Source of the DNA: Clostridioides difficile
GTDB lineage: Bacteria; Bacillota; Clostridia; Peptostreptococcales; Peptostreptococcaceae
Direction: 5' to 3'
Length of the DNA: 42,925 bases
Assembly (NCBI RefSeq): GCF_001299635.1
Contig: NZ_JRHN01000040.1
Coordinates: 1 to 42,925, forward strand
Shown: positions 17,134-26,806 of the stretch, piece by piece
How positions within the stretch are numbered: position 1 is the stretch's first letter
Layout: the number at the start of each line of letters is the position of its first letter
Program-made: the position numbers and the translations under genes
The notes under the pieces: model-generated
Seen by the model: the letters and a program-made list of their open reading frames with translations, nothing else
Databases searched by the model: none
What the model was told of the DNA's origin: nothing

Positions 17134-17658
17134 ATTCTCACTCCTCCATTTTAAATAAATAATCATTTATAAAAGTATTTAGATTTGTAAATAACTTATT
17201 AGATGATTATTTTTATTTTAAAGTTTTAAGTATAATAAGTTAATGGTGTAGATTTAACTTTTTTATTTAAACAATAAATTTAATATTATTTTTAATATAA
17301 AAATTTTATTAAATTTAGTATGTAATTTTTTAATATTATTTTATATCCTCTATGCTTTTGTACTATATATTAAACTACTCTACCTTAACTACCTTCAATT
17401 CTTATTCACCTGATAACTATCCCATATAATAAGTTATGTATTTATATAAATACACAATCAAAAATAAATCACTATGGTATACTAATTATTACGAATATCA
17501 TACTGATATATACAAAGACAAATATAAGACATCTTATACTTTTTATTAATTATAAAAAAATTGGATACCACCTTATTTTCCATAAATTACAAATATATAA
17601 AATATTATTACTATCACTTAGTTAATATATACAGTTTACACAATGAGGAGGGATATTT
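17134..17658. other. Extremely AT-rich 525-bp divergent intergenic region
   Basis: Lies between the divergent phage-domain gene (-) and the AraC gene (+). It is made largely of A/T runs with short inverted repeats, for instance around 17268-17320. I see no ORF, RNA gene or clear operator. The AraC Shine-Dalgarno GAGGAGGG ends it. Confidence 0.4.
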
Positions 17659-18579
17659 ATGACAAGCTCAAAAAGTAAAACAGAATATCTAAATCGTATT
17701 TGCAAAGTACAAGACTATATAGAAGAACATCTACATGAACCACTTTCTCTCGATGAACTTTCCAATATAGCAGGTTTTTCAAAGTTTCATTTTCATAGAA
17801 TTTTCAAAGCTATAGAAAAAGAAACTTTATCTCAGTATGTAAATAGACTAAAACTAGAAAATGCAACAGCTTTTCTTATTCATCGTACTGATATGACAAT
17901 TACTGATATTGCACACTACTTTGGTTTTACTGATTCTGCAATTTTTTCTAGAGCATTTAAAAATTATTATAAAATAAGCCCTATAAAATATAGAAATAAT
18001 TATAGCAAGAATTGCAAAGAACCATATAAAATTTCTCAGTACAATAGAAGCATATCAAAACCTAAATGCAAGAATACTAGAGAGGTTAAGGGTGAAATTG
18101 AAATTCTAGAACTTGATGATATGAATACTGTTTATACTAGATATACTGGTTCATATGGTAATCTAACCAGTACTTTCCCAAAACTCTTAGAAAAGCTCTT
18201 TACATATGTAAGTGAGCAGAATCTAATTGAACTTGATAATACAAAAATATTAGCTATATATCATGATAATCCACAATTTACACAGGAACATCAATTAAGA
18301 ACTAGTATTTGTATGACAATTCCAGACAACAAGATTGTCAAAGAAAATGATAATATTGGTAATATGATAATACCTTCTGGAAAGTATCTTGTGGGACATT
18401 TCGATATTTCAAAACATGAATACAGTGATGCTTGGGATTTTATGTATAATGAATGGCTATCAAATGGCAATTACAAGTTACGTTCATCATTTCCTTTTGA
18501 AGTATATCTTAATAACCCAAACAATCACCCTCAAAATAGGCACTTAGTTGATATATATTTACCTATAGAACCTTTTTAA
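17659..18579 (+). CDS. AraC-family regulator with GyrI-like effector domain
   Basis: A 306-residue regulator. The two helix-turn-helix motifs of the AraC domain occupy about 9-112 (LSLDELSNIAGFSKFHFHRI and ITDIAHYFGFTDSAIFSRAF). The C-terminal GyrI-like/SOUL-type small-molecule domain covers about 145-306 (TVYTRYTGSYGNL and YLPIEPF at the end). This SoxS/Rob-like order (DNA binding first, sensor second) is common for drug- or stress-responsive activators. It lies 85 bp upstream of a UvrA-like ATPase on the same strand, with a strong AGGAGGG Shine-Dalgarno, and probably controls the following genes. Confidence 0.9.
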   Translation: MTSSKSKTEYLNRICKVQDYIEEHLHEPLSLDELSNIAGFSKFHFHRIFKAIEKETLSQYVNRLKLENATAFLIHRTDMTITDIAHYFGFTDSAIFSRAFKNYYKISPIKYRNNYSKNCKEPYKISQYNRSISKPKCKNTREVKGEIEILELDDMNTVYTRYTGSYGNLTSTFPKLLEKLFTYVSEQNLIELDNTKILAIYHDNPQFTQEHQLRTSICMTIPDNKIVKENDNIGNMIIPSGKYLVGHFDISKHEYSDAWDFMYNEWLSNGNYKLRSSFPFEVYLNNPNNHPQNRHLVDIYLPIEPF

Positions 18580-18664
18580 TAACCTACTCTAAATTATTCT
18601 TGTACTAAGGATTCAAACATCCCTATATTATGTTTTGATAAGATTGATAAAATGAGGTGAACCA

Positions 18665-21085
18665 ATGAAAGAAATAAAAATTAATGGAGCTAAGATACAC
18701 AATCTTAAAAATATAGATGTTTCTATCCCAAAAGACAAACTTGTTGTTGCAACAGGTGTCAGTGGCTCAGGTAAATCCAGCCTTATGTTTGACATTGTAT
18801 TTGAAGAGGGGCGTAAACAATATCTGCAATCTTTAGGCATACTTTCAGGTATTGATAAGGAAGATAAATTTGATAATATTCAAGGTTTAGCTCCTACAAT
18901 AGCCGTCCAACAAAATATTATTCGTCAAAGTAATCCTCGTTCAACAGTAGGCACAAGAACCAATATCCTTAATATGCTTACGCTATTGTACTCAACAGAA
19001 GGACAGATAATGTGTACGATGTGTAATACTCCTGTAGGCACTAATCTAGTTTGTAATGATTGTGGTCATAAAGAAGAACGATTGAGACCAAGTTATTTTT
19101 CGTACAATTCTTCAGACGGAATGTGTATGAAATGTTCTGGACATGGAGCATATTTTGAGATTAATATTGAAAATCTAGTCTTAGATAAACATGATACCCT
19201 AAAACAAGTCTTGAATAGAGCAAAAATTACACCAGGATATTTGAGAGTATTATCTAAAAAATTCAAAGATTCCTTAGAAATACAATTCTTACAATTACCT
19301 GAGGAAGTAAAAAATGAAGTACTCTATGGTCATTATGAAAATGGTAAAAAAAGTTCCTCTTTATCCAAATTATTTCACAACCGTTACAAAAGAGGTGAAG
19401 ATTTAAATGGAATTTATACTATGACTACTTGTTCGGATTGTCATGGTTTTAAGATTGGTGAAGAAGCACGTGGAGTACTCTTAAATGGAAAACATATCGG
19501 TGAGCTTGGAAAAATGACTATTTTGGAAATTGATGAGTTTCTTAAAACTTTATTGAATCAAGAGAATTTAAATACATTTGGTACAAACCTTATAAATGAT
19601 ATTTTGACTAAAACTAGCCACCTAATAGAATCACGATTAGGCCATTTATCCTTATACAGAGAAATGTCAACTTTGAGTGGTGGAGAGATACAAAGACTAT
19701 TTTTAAATTCACACCTTGATTCAGAAATGGATTCATTAATTTATGTGCTTGATGAACCAACTGCTGGATTACATGAATCAGAAAAAATAGACATCTTAAA
19801 ATCCATCAAAAAACTTAAAGACTTAGGTAATACAGTCATAGTAGTTGAACATGACAAAAATACAATTGAAATGGCAGAGCATATTATTGATATTGGACCA
19901 AAGGCTGGTATTGAAGGTGGGCAACTTGTGTATCAAGGAGATTTAGAAGGTCTACTTCAATCAGATAAATCTCTCACTGGACAATATTTATCAGGAAAAT
20001 ACTCAATGCCTAATAGATTGACCTCTAAAAATATTACAAATATTGATAAAATACCTTGTATAACTATCCAAAATGCAAATACAAATAACCTTAAAAATGT
20101 AACAGTATCATTACCTTTGGGTGCTATGGTTGGAATATCGGGTAAATCAGGCAGTGGAAAAAGTTCTATTGTGTCAGACACCCTACTTCCTCTTCTTAGA
20201 AGTTACTTTAATAACCACAATATCAATAGTCAAACAAGTAGCACAGATAGTGAAATAAGCGATGAAGATGATTATACACTTGTTGAAACTATAGCAGACA
20301 GATTGATAGGCACTAAGTATATTTCTGGATATTCAGAGATATCTCAGTCCCCTATTGGCAAGAATATGAATTCAACCCCTGCATCTTATATTGGTATATG
20401 GGATAAGATACGTACATTATTTGCAAATCAGCCAGAATCAATAGCTCAAGGATTTACAGCTGGCCATTTTTCATTTAATTCTAAAGGAGCTTGTCCTAAA
20501 TGTAGTGGCAGTGGAAATGAAAAAGTCTGGCTGGGTAGTAACTTGAGTATAGACCATATATGTAATGAATGTCATGGAAAGAGATTTAATGACGAATCTT
20601 TATCTATTAAATATAAAAATAAAAATATTCATGATATTTTAAATATGAGTGTATCTGAATCTGTAAATTTCTTTGGAGATATTCCAAATATTGTTTCACA
20701 CTTAAAGGTACTAGAACAAATAGGTATGGGATATATAAAACTGGGTCAACCTACTCCTACTTTAAGTGGAGGTTAGTCTCAAAGAATCAAGCTTGCAAAA
20801 GAAATTGGTAAAAAACGAACTGGTAATATCCTTTATGTGTTGGATGAACCAACTACTGGTCTAAGTCTATATGATACTGCTAAACTAATAAAACTATTGG
20901 ATGAGTTAGTGGCAAATGGAAACTCTGTAATCGTTGTTGAACATGACATAGATGTTTTAAAAGTGTGTGACTGGATTGTTGAACTTGGTCCAGAAGGTGG
21001 CGATAAAGGAGGCTATATAATTGCAGAAGGCTCTCCTAACTCTCTAAAAGAAAATCCAAAATCTATAACAGGAAGGTATCTATAA
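18665..21085 (+). pseudogene. UvrA-like ABC ATPase interrupted by an in-frame TAG
   Basis: A single 807-codon frame encodes a class II UvrA-like protein (the type often tied to drug resistance rather than core repair), but codon 704 (20774-20776) is TAG. The N-terminal part has Walker A GVSGSGKSSL, zinc-binding cysteine pairs (CTMCN..., CNDCG, CMKCSGHG), signature LSGGEIQRL and DEPTAGLHE. The second ATPase has Walker A GKSGSGKSS, zinc motif CPKCSGSG / CNECHGKRF, then LSGG-stop-SQRIKLAKE and DEPTTGLSLYD. The stop replaces the residue after LSGG, normally Glu (GAG) in UvrA proteins. A 703-residue product would lack the second signature and Walker B. The remaining 102 codons are intact, pointing to a recent mutation or a sequencing error. 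The ATG follows AATGAGGTGAACC. Confidence 0.85.
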
Positions 21086-22107
21086 TGAATAAAAACAACT
21101 GCTTAGATTTAACATTTGAAAATGTAGACCCTTCAATCGTTGGTATGAGTTCAAAAAAACTCTCACAACTTGAACCTTTAATAATCTCGCAATACAGTAA
21201 TATAAATGGGATAATTATTTCAAGGAAAGGAAATATAGTATTTGAAAAATATTACAATGGTTATAATGTTGATGATACTTTTCATGTTGCCTCAGTTACA
21301 AAAAGTATTATATCTGCTTTAATTGGTATTGCAATAGATAAAGGCTATATAAAAGATATTGACCAAAAAGTTGTTGATTTTTTCCCTGAATACATTTGTA
21401 GTCCTTCTGAAATATGTAAAAAGGCAGTAACTATACGCCATTTACTTACAATGACTGCACCATACCCTTTTAAAAATATGACTGAGTCATTAGAGAGACT
21501 TTGTAAACAGAAGGATTGGATAAAGTATATCCTTAATCAACTTGGTCAAAAAGGTAACATTGGGACTTTCAAATATTCTTCTGCTGGAACTCACCTACTC
21601 TCAGCTATTATCACGAAGACTACTGGTAAATCTGCTCGTGAATTTGCTAATGAACACTTATTTAAACCTATTGGTATGAAAGTGATACCAGATTATGATA
21701 TGAATGATTTCGGTTTTGAAGATTTATTTGGGAAAAACCTTAAGGGTTGGTCAAAAGATAGGCAAGGTAATTCTACAGGTGGCTGGGGGCTTACATTGAG
21801 TGCTAGAGATATGTTACGATTTGGTTTTCTGTATTTAAATAATGGTATTTGGAATAATAAAAGTATTATATCTAAATCATGGATTGAAGAATCAGTCAAA
21901 ATGAATACTAATGAGTATGGTTATCTATGGTGGTTATGTGAAAAAGACGGAGTTTTATGGTATTCAGCACTGGGGGCTGGGGGAAATGCTATCTGTTGTA
22001 TTCCACAATATGACTTAGTCATAGCCATACCATCTAAGATAGTTTTTAAACCACGTGATAGATGGGAACTTATTCAAAAACATATACTTACTGCTATAAT
22101 AGATTAA
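21085..22107 (+). CDS. Class C beta-lactamase-family serine hydrolase
   Basis: A 340-residue serine hydrolase. The nucleophile motif SxxK is SVTK in HVASVTKSIISALIGIA (about residue 72). The second motif is YSSAG, where YxN is more usual. A GAGGN segment stands in place of the KTG box near the C-terminus. TGGWGLTLSARDMLRFG is typical of the family. No signal peptide is seen, so it is probably cytosolic, an esterase or peptidase rather than a true beta-lactamase. Its ATG overlaps the UvrA-like stop (TAATG), implying translational coupling, so the TAG in the upstream gene may lower its expression. Confidence 0.85.
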   Translation: MNKNNCLDLTFENVDPSIVGMSSKKLSQLEPLIISQYSNINGIIISRKGNIVFEKYYNGYNVDDTFHVASVTKSIISALIGIAIDKGYIKDIDQKVVDFFPEYICSPSEICKKAVTIRHLLTMTAPYPFKNMTESLERLCKQKDWIKYILNQLGQKGNIGTFKYSSAGTHLLSAIITKTTGKSAREFANEHLFKPIGMKVIPDYDMNDFGFEDLFGKNLKGWSKDRQGNSTGGWGLTLSARDMLRFGFLYLNNGIWNNKSIISKSWIEESVKMNTNEYGYLWWLCEKDGVLWYSALGAGGNAICCIPQYDLVIAIPSKIVFKPRDRWELIQKHILTAIID

Positions 22108-22125
22108 CTATACTACAGATAGCAA

Positions 22126-22160
22126 AACCCTCCACTATAACACCAGACTTTGGTTTAGTG
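22126..22160. repeat. Conserved 31-nt motif, copy 1 (upstream of double-MerR gene)
   Basis: Begins AACCCTCCACTATAACACC and continues AGACTTTGGTTTAGTG. It contains an interrupted palindrome CACTA...ACCA / TGGT...TAGTG. It matches the segment at 22948-22978 at 27 of 31 positions. It is a candidate operator for the MerR protein encoded just downstream. Confidence 0.6.
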
Positions 22161-22202
22161 ATATTATGATTGATACTACATACATAAAGGAGTTGAATAC
22201 TA

Positions 22203-22949
22203 ATGAACACTTACACAACATCAGAAATAGCAGATTTAATTGGTGTACATCCTAATACAGTTCGTTTATATGAAGAACTCAACTTAATACCTAGACCTAA
22301 ACGTAATACCAATGGATATCGTATCTTTAATGATTTTCATATAGAACAATTTAGATTTGCTCGCACAGCCTTAAAAATTGAAGTTATGCAAAGAGGGTTG
22401 AGAAAAAACGCCCTTGAGATTATCAAAACATCCGCAAATAGAGACTTTGACAAAGCTATCTGTCTTGTAGACCAATACTTGCAACAGTTAGAAATAGAAA
22501 AATCCAATGCTGAGGAGGCTCTTACCATAGTTGCACAAATTTTAAATGGAACTACTACTGAAACAGATAAACTATTTCTAACTAGAAAAGAAACTGCAGA
22601 ACACTTAAAAGTTACAATAGATACTTTAAGAAACTGGGAGATGAATGGTTTACTAAAAGTAAAAAGAAAACAAAATGGTTATCGTGTATATACTGATGAA
22701 GATATAAAACGACTTAAAATTATAAGTTCTCTTCGTTGTGCGAACTATTCTCTTTCAGCCATTTTACGAATGTTAAATGCTTTATCTTGTAATCCAGACA
22801 CTATTATTAAAACTGTCATCGATACTCCAAAAGATGATGATGAAATTATATCAGTATGTGATAAGTTGATAACTTCATTGAAAGAAGCTGAACATAATGC
22901 AAAAACCATGAAAGCTCATCTTCAAATTATGAAAAAACAATTTTCTTAA
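22203..22949 (+). CDS. MerR-family regulator with two MerR DNA-binding domains
   Basis: A 248-residue protein carrying two MerR winged-helix modules in tandem. The first is residues 4-72 (YTTSEIADLIGVHPNTVRLY, GLIP-like NLIPRPKRN, NGYRIF); the second is about 122-190 (TRKETAEHLKVTIDTLRNWE, NGLLKVKRKQNGYRVY). Helical connectors follow each (about 78-118 and 195-248). Ordinary MerR proteins have one such domain. The ATG follows a TAAAGGAGTTG Shine-Dalgarno. It lies directly upstream of an MFS exporter, and a shared 31-nt motif precedes both genes, so autoregulation and control of the exporter are likely. The inducer is unknown. Confidence 0.9.
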   Translation: MNTYTTSEIADLIGVHPNTVRLYEELNLIPRPKRNTNGYRIFNDFHIEQFRFARTALKIEVMQRGLRKNALEIIKTSANRDFDKAICLVDQYLQQLEIEKSNAEEALTIVAQILNGTTTETDKLFLTRKETAEHLKVTIDTLRNWEMNGLLKVKRKQNGYRVYTDEDIKRLKIISSLRCANYSLSAILRMLNALSCNPDTIIKTVIDTPKDDDEIISVCDKLITSLKEAEHNAKTMKAHLQIMKKQFS

Positions 22950-22978
22950 CCCTACACTCTAACTCCAGACTTTGATTT
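22948..22978. repeat. Conserved 31-nt motif, copy 2 (upstream of MFS gene)
   Basis: Begins AACCCTACACTCTAACTCC and continues AGACTTTGATTT. It starts within the double-MerR stop codon and is 27/31 identical to copy 1. Its last bases form the 5' arm of the leader hairpin at 22970-23024. Confidence 0.6.
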
Positions 22979-23024
22979 GTGTGTTATCCTTAAGAGCGAG
23001 AAAAATTCAACACACAAATCAAAG
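22970..23024 (+). promoter_or_regulatory. Perfect 16-bp leader hairpin abutting the MFS Shine-Dalgarno
   Basis: CTTTGATTTGTGTGTT (22970-22985) and AACACACAAATCAAAG (23009-23024) are exact reverse complements around a 23-nt loop. The 3' arm ends inside the AGGAGG Shine-Dalgarno (23023-23028) of the MFS gene, whose ATG is at 23035. There is no T-run, so it is not a simple terminator. Control of translation or RNA stability, or a protein-binding palindrome, is inferred. Confidence 0.75.
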
Positions 23025-23034
23025 GAGGAATAGA

Positions 23035-24285
23035 ATGGAAAACAAAAATACTAATTCTACATGGAAGAAAAAAGTAATTACCTTTCTAGCAAGTCAATAT
23101 ATTTCCTTATTTGGCTCATCGCTTGTACAGATGGCTCTTATATGGTATGTCACACTTCAAACATCATCAGGAATATGGGTAACAATTTTAACTGTATGTT
23201 CCTTTATCCCTCAAATGATAATTTCTTTTTTTGCTGGTGTATGGGCAGACTACTACAATAGGAAAGTACTCATCATTGTATCAGATTCAATAATTGCTAT
23301 CTCTACAGTAGTTCTAATACTATTTATGATGTCATCAACTGGAACAAAGAATGAAATGATAGCTATAGCAATAGTATCTGTTATACGTTCATTGGGAAGT
23401 GGTGTGCAGACACCTGCTGTAAGCGCAATGATTCCTCAACTTGTACCAGAAGAACATTTAATGCGTTTTAATGGCATAAATGGTAGTCTACAATCTATAG
23501 TACAATTTATAGTTCCTATTGTAGCTGCAGCAATCCTTAGTTTTGGGAATAAAATAAATCAAATTCTTTTAATCGATATATTTACTGCAATTATAGCTAT
23601 TGTGTTATTGATATTTATCAAGATTCCTAAACATAACATACCAAAGCAAGTTGAAAAAGTATCATTTTTTACAGATATGGTATCAGGAATAAAGTACTGC
23701 TTTTCAAATAAATTCATTAGAAAGATACTTTTTACTTATAGTGCATTCATGCTTCTTTGTGTTCCATCAGGTTTTCTTATAGGGCTATTGATTGAACGTA
23801 CATTTGGCAAGGGTTATATGTATCTGTCTATTATTGAAATGATTGGGTTTTTAGGTATGGTTTTAGGTGGATTGGTTATAGGAATCTTTGGTGGCTTTAA
23901 AAACAGAAATAAGACATTTTTCTTAGCAATATTATCCTATGCTATTTTTTCAATTATTTTAGGTCTTGTAACGCACGCTTGGCAATTTTTTATATTTATG
24001 TTTTTCACCAATTTTTCCATTCCAATTATTCAAGCATCAGCTATGACTATGTTGCAAGAACATGTAGAACCGCAAATGCAAGGTCGAGTTCTTAGTTTAC
24101 CTATCATCATATATACAGGCTTTATTCCCCTTGGTATGATGGTTTTTGGACCAATGGCAGATATACTATCTATTAATAATTTAATCATAATAGCAGGTAT
24201 TATGCTCTTATTTTTCGCCTTGTCTATTCCCTACTCAAAACAGTTTTATAATCAAGGAATATTTAAGTCAAAAGAATCCAAGTAA
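23035..24285 (+). CDS. MFS drug exporter (multidrug efflux type)
   Basis: A 416-residue major facilitator with 12 predicted helices, starting at the ATG after AAAGGAGGAATAGA. The loop-2 motif is present as GVWADYYNRKVLI (the family G-x-x-x-D-R/N-x-G/R-R pattern). Helix 5 contains GVQTPAVSAMIPQLVPEE, a hallmark of the macrolide/Mef-like and Tet(V)-like exporters of Gram-positives, and LINGSLQS-like residues follow. It would export hydrophobic compounds by proton antiport. A double-domain MerR gene lies just upstream. The long hairpin across the leader suggests additional post-transcriptional control. Confidence 0.9.
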   Translation: MENKNTNSTWKKKVITFLASQYISLFGSSLVQMALIWYVTLQTSSGIWVTILTVCSFIPQMIISFFAGVWADYYNRKVLIIVSDSIIAISTVVLILFMMSSTGTKNEMIAIAIVSVIRSLGSGVQTPAVSAMIPQLVPEEHLMRFNGINGSLQSIVQFIVPIVAAAILSFGNKINQILLIDIFTAIIAIVLLIFIKIPKHNIPKQVEKVSFFTDMVSGIKYCFSNKFIRKILFTYSAFMLLCVPSGFLIGLLIERTFGKGYMYLSIIEMIGFLGMVLGGLVIGIFGGFKNRNKTFFLAILSYAIFSIILGLVTHAWQFFIFMFFTNFSIPIIQASAMTMLQEHVEPQMQGRVLSLPIIIYTGFIPLGMMVFGPMADILSINNLIIIAGIMLLFFALSIPYSKQFYNQGIFKSKESK

Positions 24286-24642
24286 TCTATACTAAAATAA
24301 TAATACTATATAATGCTCAACTAAAATTATATACTTGTCTTAATAATCATCTTAGCTATTTCACGTGAAACTCTACATACTGAGAATTCATTTTAAATAT
24401 GGAATCATAATATCTAATTCCATTAAATCTATATAACTATTTTTAATATTGTAAGTGATTCAACTTCATCATCAGCAGTTATGTAAATCTAGCTTCTTTT
24501 TTGTAGACTTTATTTTAGTCTATATTAATTTATTTATTTTGCAACTATTTTTAATAGTATTATTATAGTATTACTAATAAAAATAGCCTGCTAACTATAT
24601 CTCAAGTTAGCAGGCTAAAATATGTCTAGAATAATAATTATA
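24286..24642. other. Spacer between convergent MFS and YidC genes
   Basis: About 350 bp of AT-rich sequence between convergent genes. The only structure I can support is the hairpin at 24584-24617. No ORF or RNA gene is evident. Confidence 0.4.
24584..24617 (-). terminator. Intrinsic terminator of the YidC operon
   Basis: Perfect 13-bp stem TAGCCTGCTAACT / AGTTAGCAGGCTA with an 8-nt loop. On the minus strand it is followed by TTTTTATT, 26 bp after the YidC stop. Confidence 0.88.
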
Positions 24643-25293
24643 TTACTTAGCTACTATTCTATTTTTTCGATTAAAATATATTCTAAAACAAATATCTTCA
24701 ATTAATGAGTAAATTGCACTTGTTATAAAGTACAGACCTATCGCTACTGGAGTTCTAGCAGTCAATATAAGACTTGTTATAGTAGTCACTAAAGCCATTT
24801 GCTTGTTAAACTTTACTTGAGAATTCACCTTAAAATACGGTATATAATTCACCAAATTTGAAGCTAACATAATTAATGTATATATACAAGGCAGTATAAA
24901 TAAATTATCAAATGTACCTAAATTAGCAATCCATGGAATTATAATTGTTGTAAATTCCTTTGTCATATCTAGACATACATGATATAACGCATATACTACT
25001 GGCATTTGCACTAAAATTATAAGGCATCCCAGCATACTCTTCATACTTTCTACAGAATTTACTTGTATTTGCTTTTCCAATTCTTTAGTATCATTCTTAT
25101 ACTTTTCTTTTATATGTTCCATTTTTTCTGCTAATTCTTGCTGTTTTTTTACAGAAAATCTTTGTTTCAATGACAGTGGCATTAGTACTAACTTCACTAT
25201 TAAAGTTATAAGTACAATAGAAATCCCAAAATCTCCTGTAAAGTTAAATAATATACTTAATAATCCTTGTAATATACTTGAAATGAAATCCAT
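24643..25293 (-). CDS. yidC: YidC/Oxa1-family membrane protein insertase (paralogue)
   Basis: A 216-residue insertase matching the short Gram-positive YidC core. There is a first helix after a very short N-terminus (no lipoprotein cysteine), then TLIVKLVLMPLSLKQ with the conserved arginine/lysine-rich helix end, a charged cytoplasmic coiled coil (about 45-80), and four more helices. The KQQELAEKMEHIKEKYKND segment is characteristic. It would insert small membrane proteins. The gene is in a two-gene unit with a 76-residue membrane protein and is not in the usual rnpA-yidC-jag setting, so it is probably a second copy with a dedicated client. The Shine-Dalgarno is AAAGGAGATAATAA. Confidence 0.88.
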   Translation of the reverse strand: MDFISSILQGLLSILFNFTGDFGISIVLITLIVKLVLMPLSLKQRFSVKKQQELAEKMEHIKEKYKNDTKELEKQIQVNSVESMKSMLGCLIILVQMPVVYALYHVCLDMTKEFTTIIIPWIANLGTFDNLFILPCIYTLIMLASNLVNYIPYFKVNSQVKFNKQMALVTTITSLILTARTPVAIGLYFITSAIYSLIEDICFRIYFNRKNRIVAK

Positions 25294-25347
25294 TTTATTA
25301 TCTCCTTTTATTTTTAATCTTTAGAATTATAATAGATTCATTTCAAA

Positions 25348-25991
<644 letters not shown>

Positions 25992-26585
25992 ATGATAAGT
26001 GATTCTATATCAAAAAGACGCAGTATTAGAAAATATAAAAATCAAAGTATTTCACATGAAACCATAGAAAAAATAATTGAAGCTGGAATAAATGCACCTT
26101 CATCTAAAAACAGACAACCATGGCATTTTGTTGTTGTCACTGAAAATGAAAAAGAATCTATGCTTAAAGCCATGAGTAAGGGTATTCAAAATGAAATTGA
26201 TGACAATGGACTTCTTCCAGAGAGTCGTCAACATATAGCTGGTGCAAATTACACAGTTGAAATTATGGAACAAGCTCCAGTAACAATCTTTATTTTAAAC
26301 AAATTAGGTAAATCACCTTTAGAAAGCTTATCTGCTGAAGAACGCTTCTATGAAATGGCAAACATACAATCAATTGGAGCTGCCATTCAAAACATGTCAC
26401 TTATGGCTGTAGAATTAGGTCTAGGTAGTCTTTGGATTTGTGATGTATACTTTGCATATCGTGAATTATGTGAGTGGCTAGATACAGGTAATCAATTGGT
26501 AGCTGCAATATCTTTAGGTTATCCTGATGAAGAACCATCAATGAGACCTAGATTACCATTGAGTAATGTAACTGAATGGAGATAG
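25992..26585 (+). CDS. Nitroreductase-family FMN oxidoreductase
   Basis: A 197-residue member of the nitroreductase superfamily. The FMN-binding N-terminus is RRSIRKYKNQ, followed by INAPSSKNRQPWHFVVV, the hallmark PSSxNxQPWxF motif. AIQNMSLMAVELGLGSLWIC and the C-terminal SLGYPDEEP are also typical. It would reduce nitroaromatics, quinones or flavins with NAD(P)H in the cytosol. The ATG lies 10 nt after GGAGG. It is transcribed alone, with a probable terminator at 26601. Confidence 0.9.
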   Translation: MISDSISKRRSIRKYKNQSISHETIEKIIEAGINAPSSKNRQPWHFVVVTENEKESMLKAMSKGIQNEIDDNGLLPESRQHIAGANYTVEIMEQAPVTIFILNKLGKSPLESLSAEERFYEMANIQSIGAAIQNMSLMAVELGLGSLWICDVYFAYRELCEWLDTGNQLVAAISLGYPDEEPSMRPRLPLSNVTEWR

Positions 26586-26600
26586 GTTTTTAGTTTTATT

Positions 26601-26663
26601 AAAAAAACAAGCATTATAAATAGTGCATTTTCATTAGCTATTATGCAGATTTGAGTGTTTTTT
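26601..26663 (+). terminator. Probable terminator of the nitroreductase gene
   Basis: Outer arms AAAAAACA / TGTTTTTT and inner imperfect arms GCATTATAAATAG / CTATTATGC enclose a T-rich loop. Imperfect pairing lowers confidence. Confidence 0.45.
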
Positions 26664-26806
26664 AAACAATCTTTTCAAGTAAGATAAAGTATCTATACTC
26701 TGCAATCTCACTGTAGCTCCTGAAAATGCACCTCTAAAATTATACATGAATATTATTTTAGTATTAATCAATAAAATTTAATTTATTACATTTCTTAGAG
26801 ATTCTC

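Noticed and set aside
17268-17345. AT-rich inverted repeats considered as a replication origin near the phage-domain gene.
   Set aside because: No iterons or DnaA boxes are visible; the pairing is what base composition alone would give.
20774-20776. TAG in the UvrA-like gene as a programmed pyrrolysine codon.
   Set aside because: The position is a conserved glutamate in the ABC signature, no pyl genes are in the window, and nonsense mutation or sequencing error is much simpler.
22972-23034. Longer MFS protein starting at a TTG at 22972.
   Set aside because: It would begin inside the hairpin's 5' arm without a ribosome site; the ATG at 23035 has AGGAGG at ideal spacing and begins a normal MFS N-terminus.
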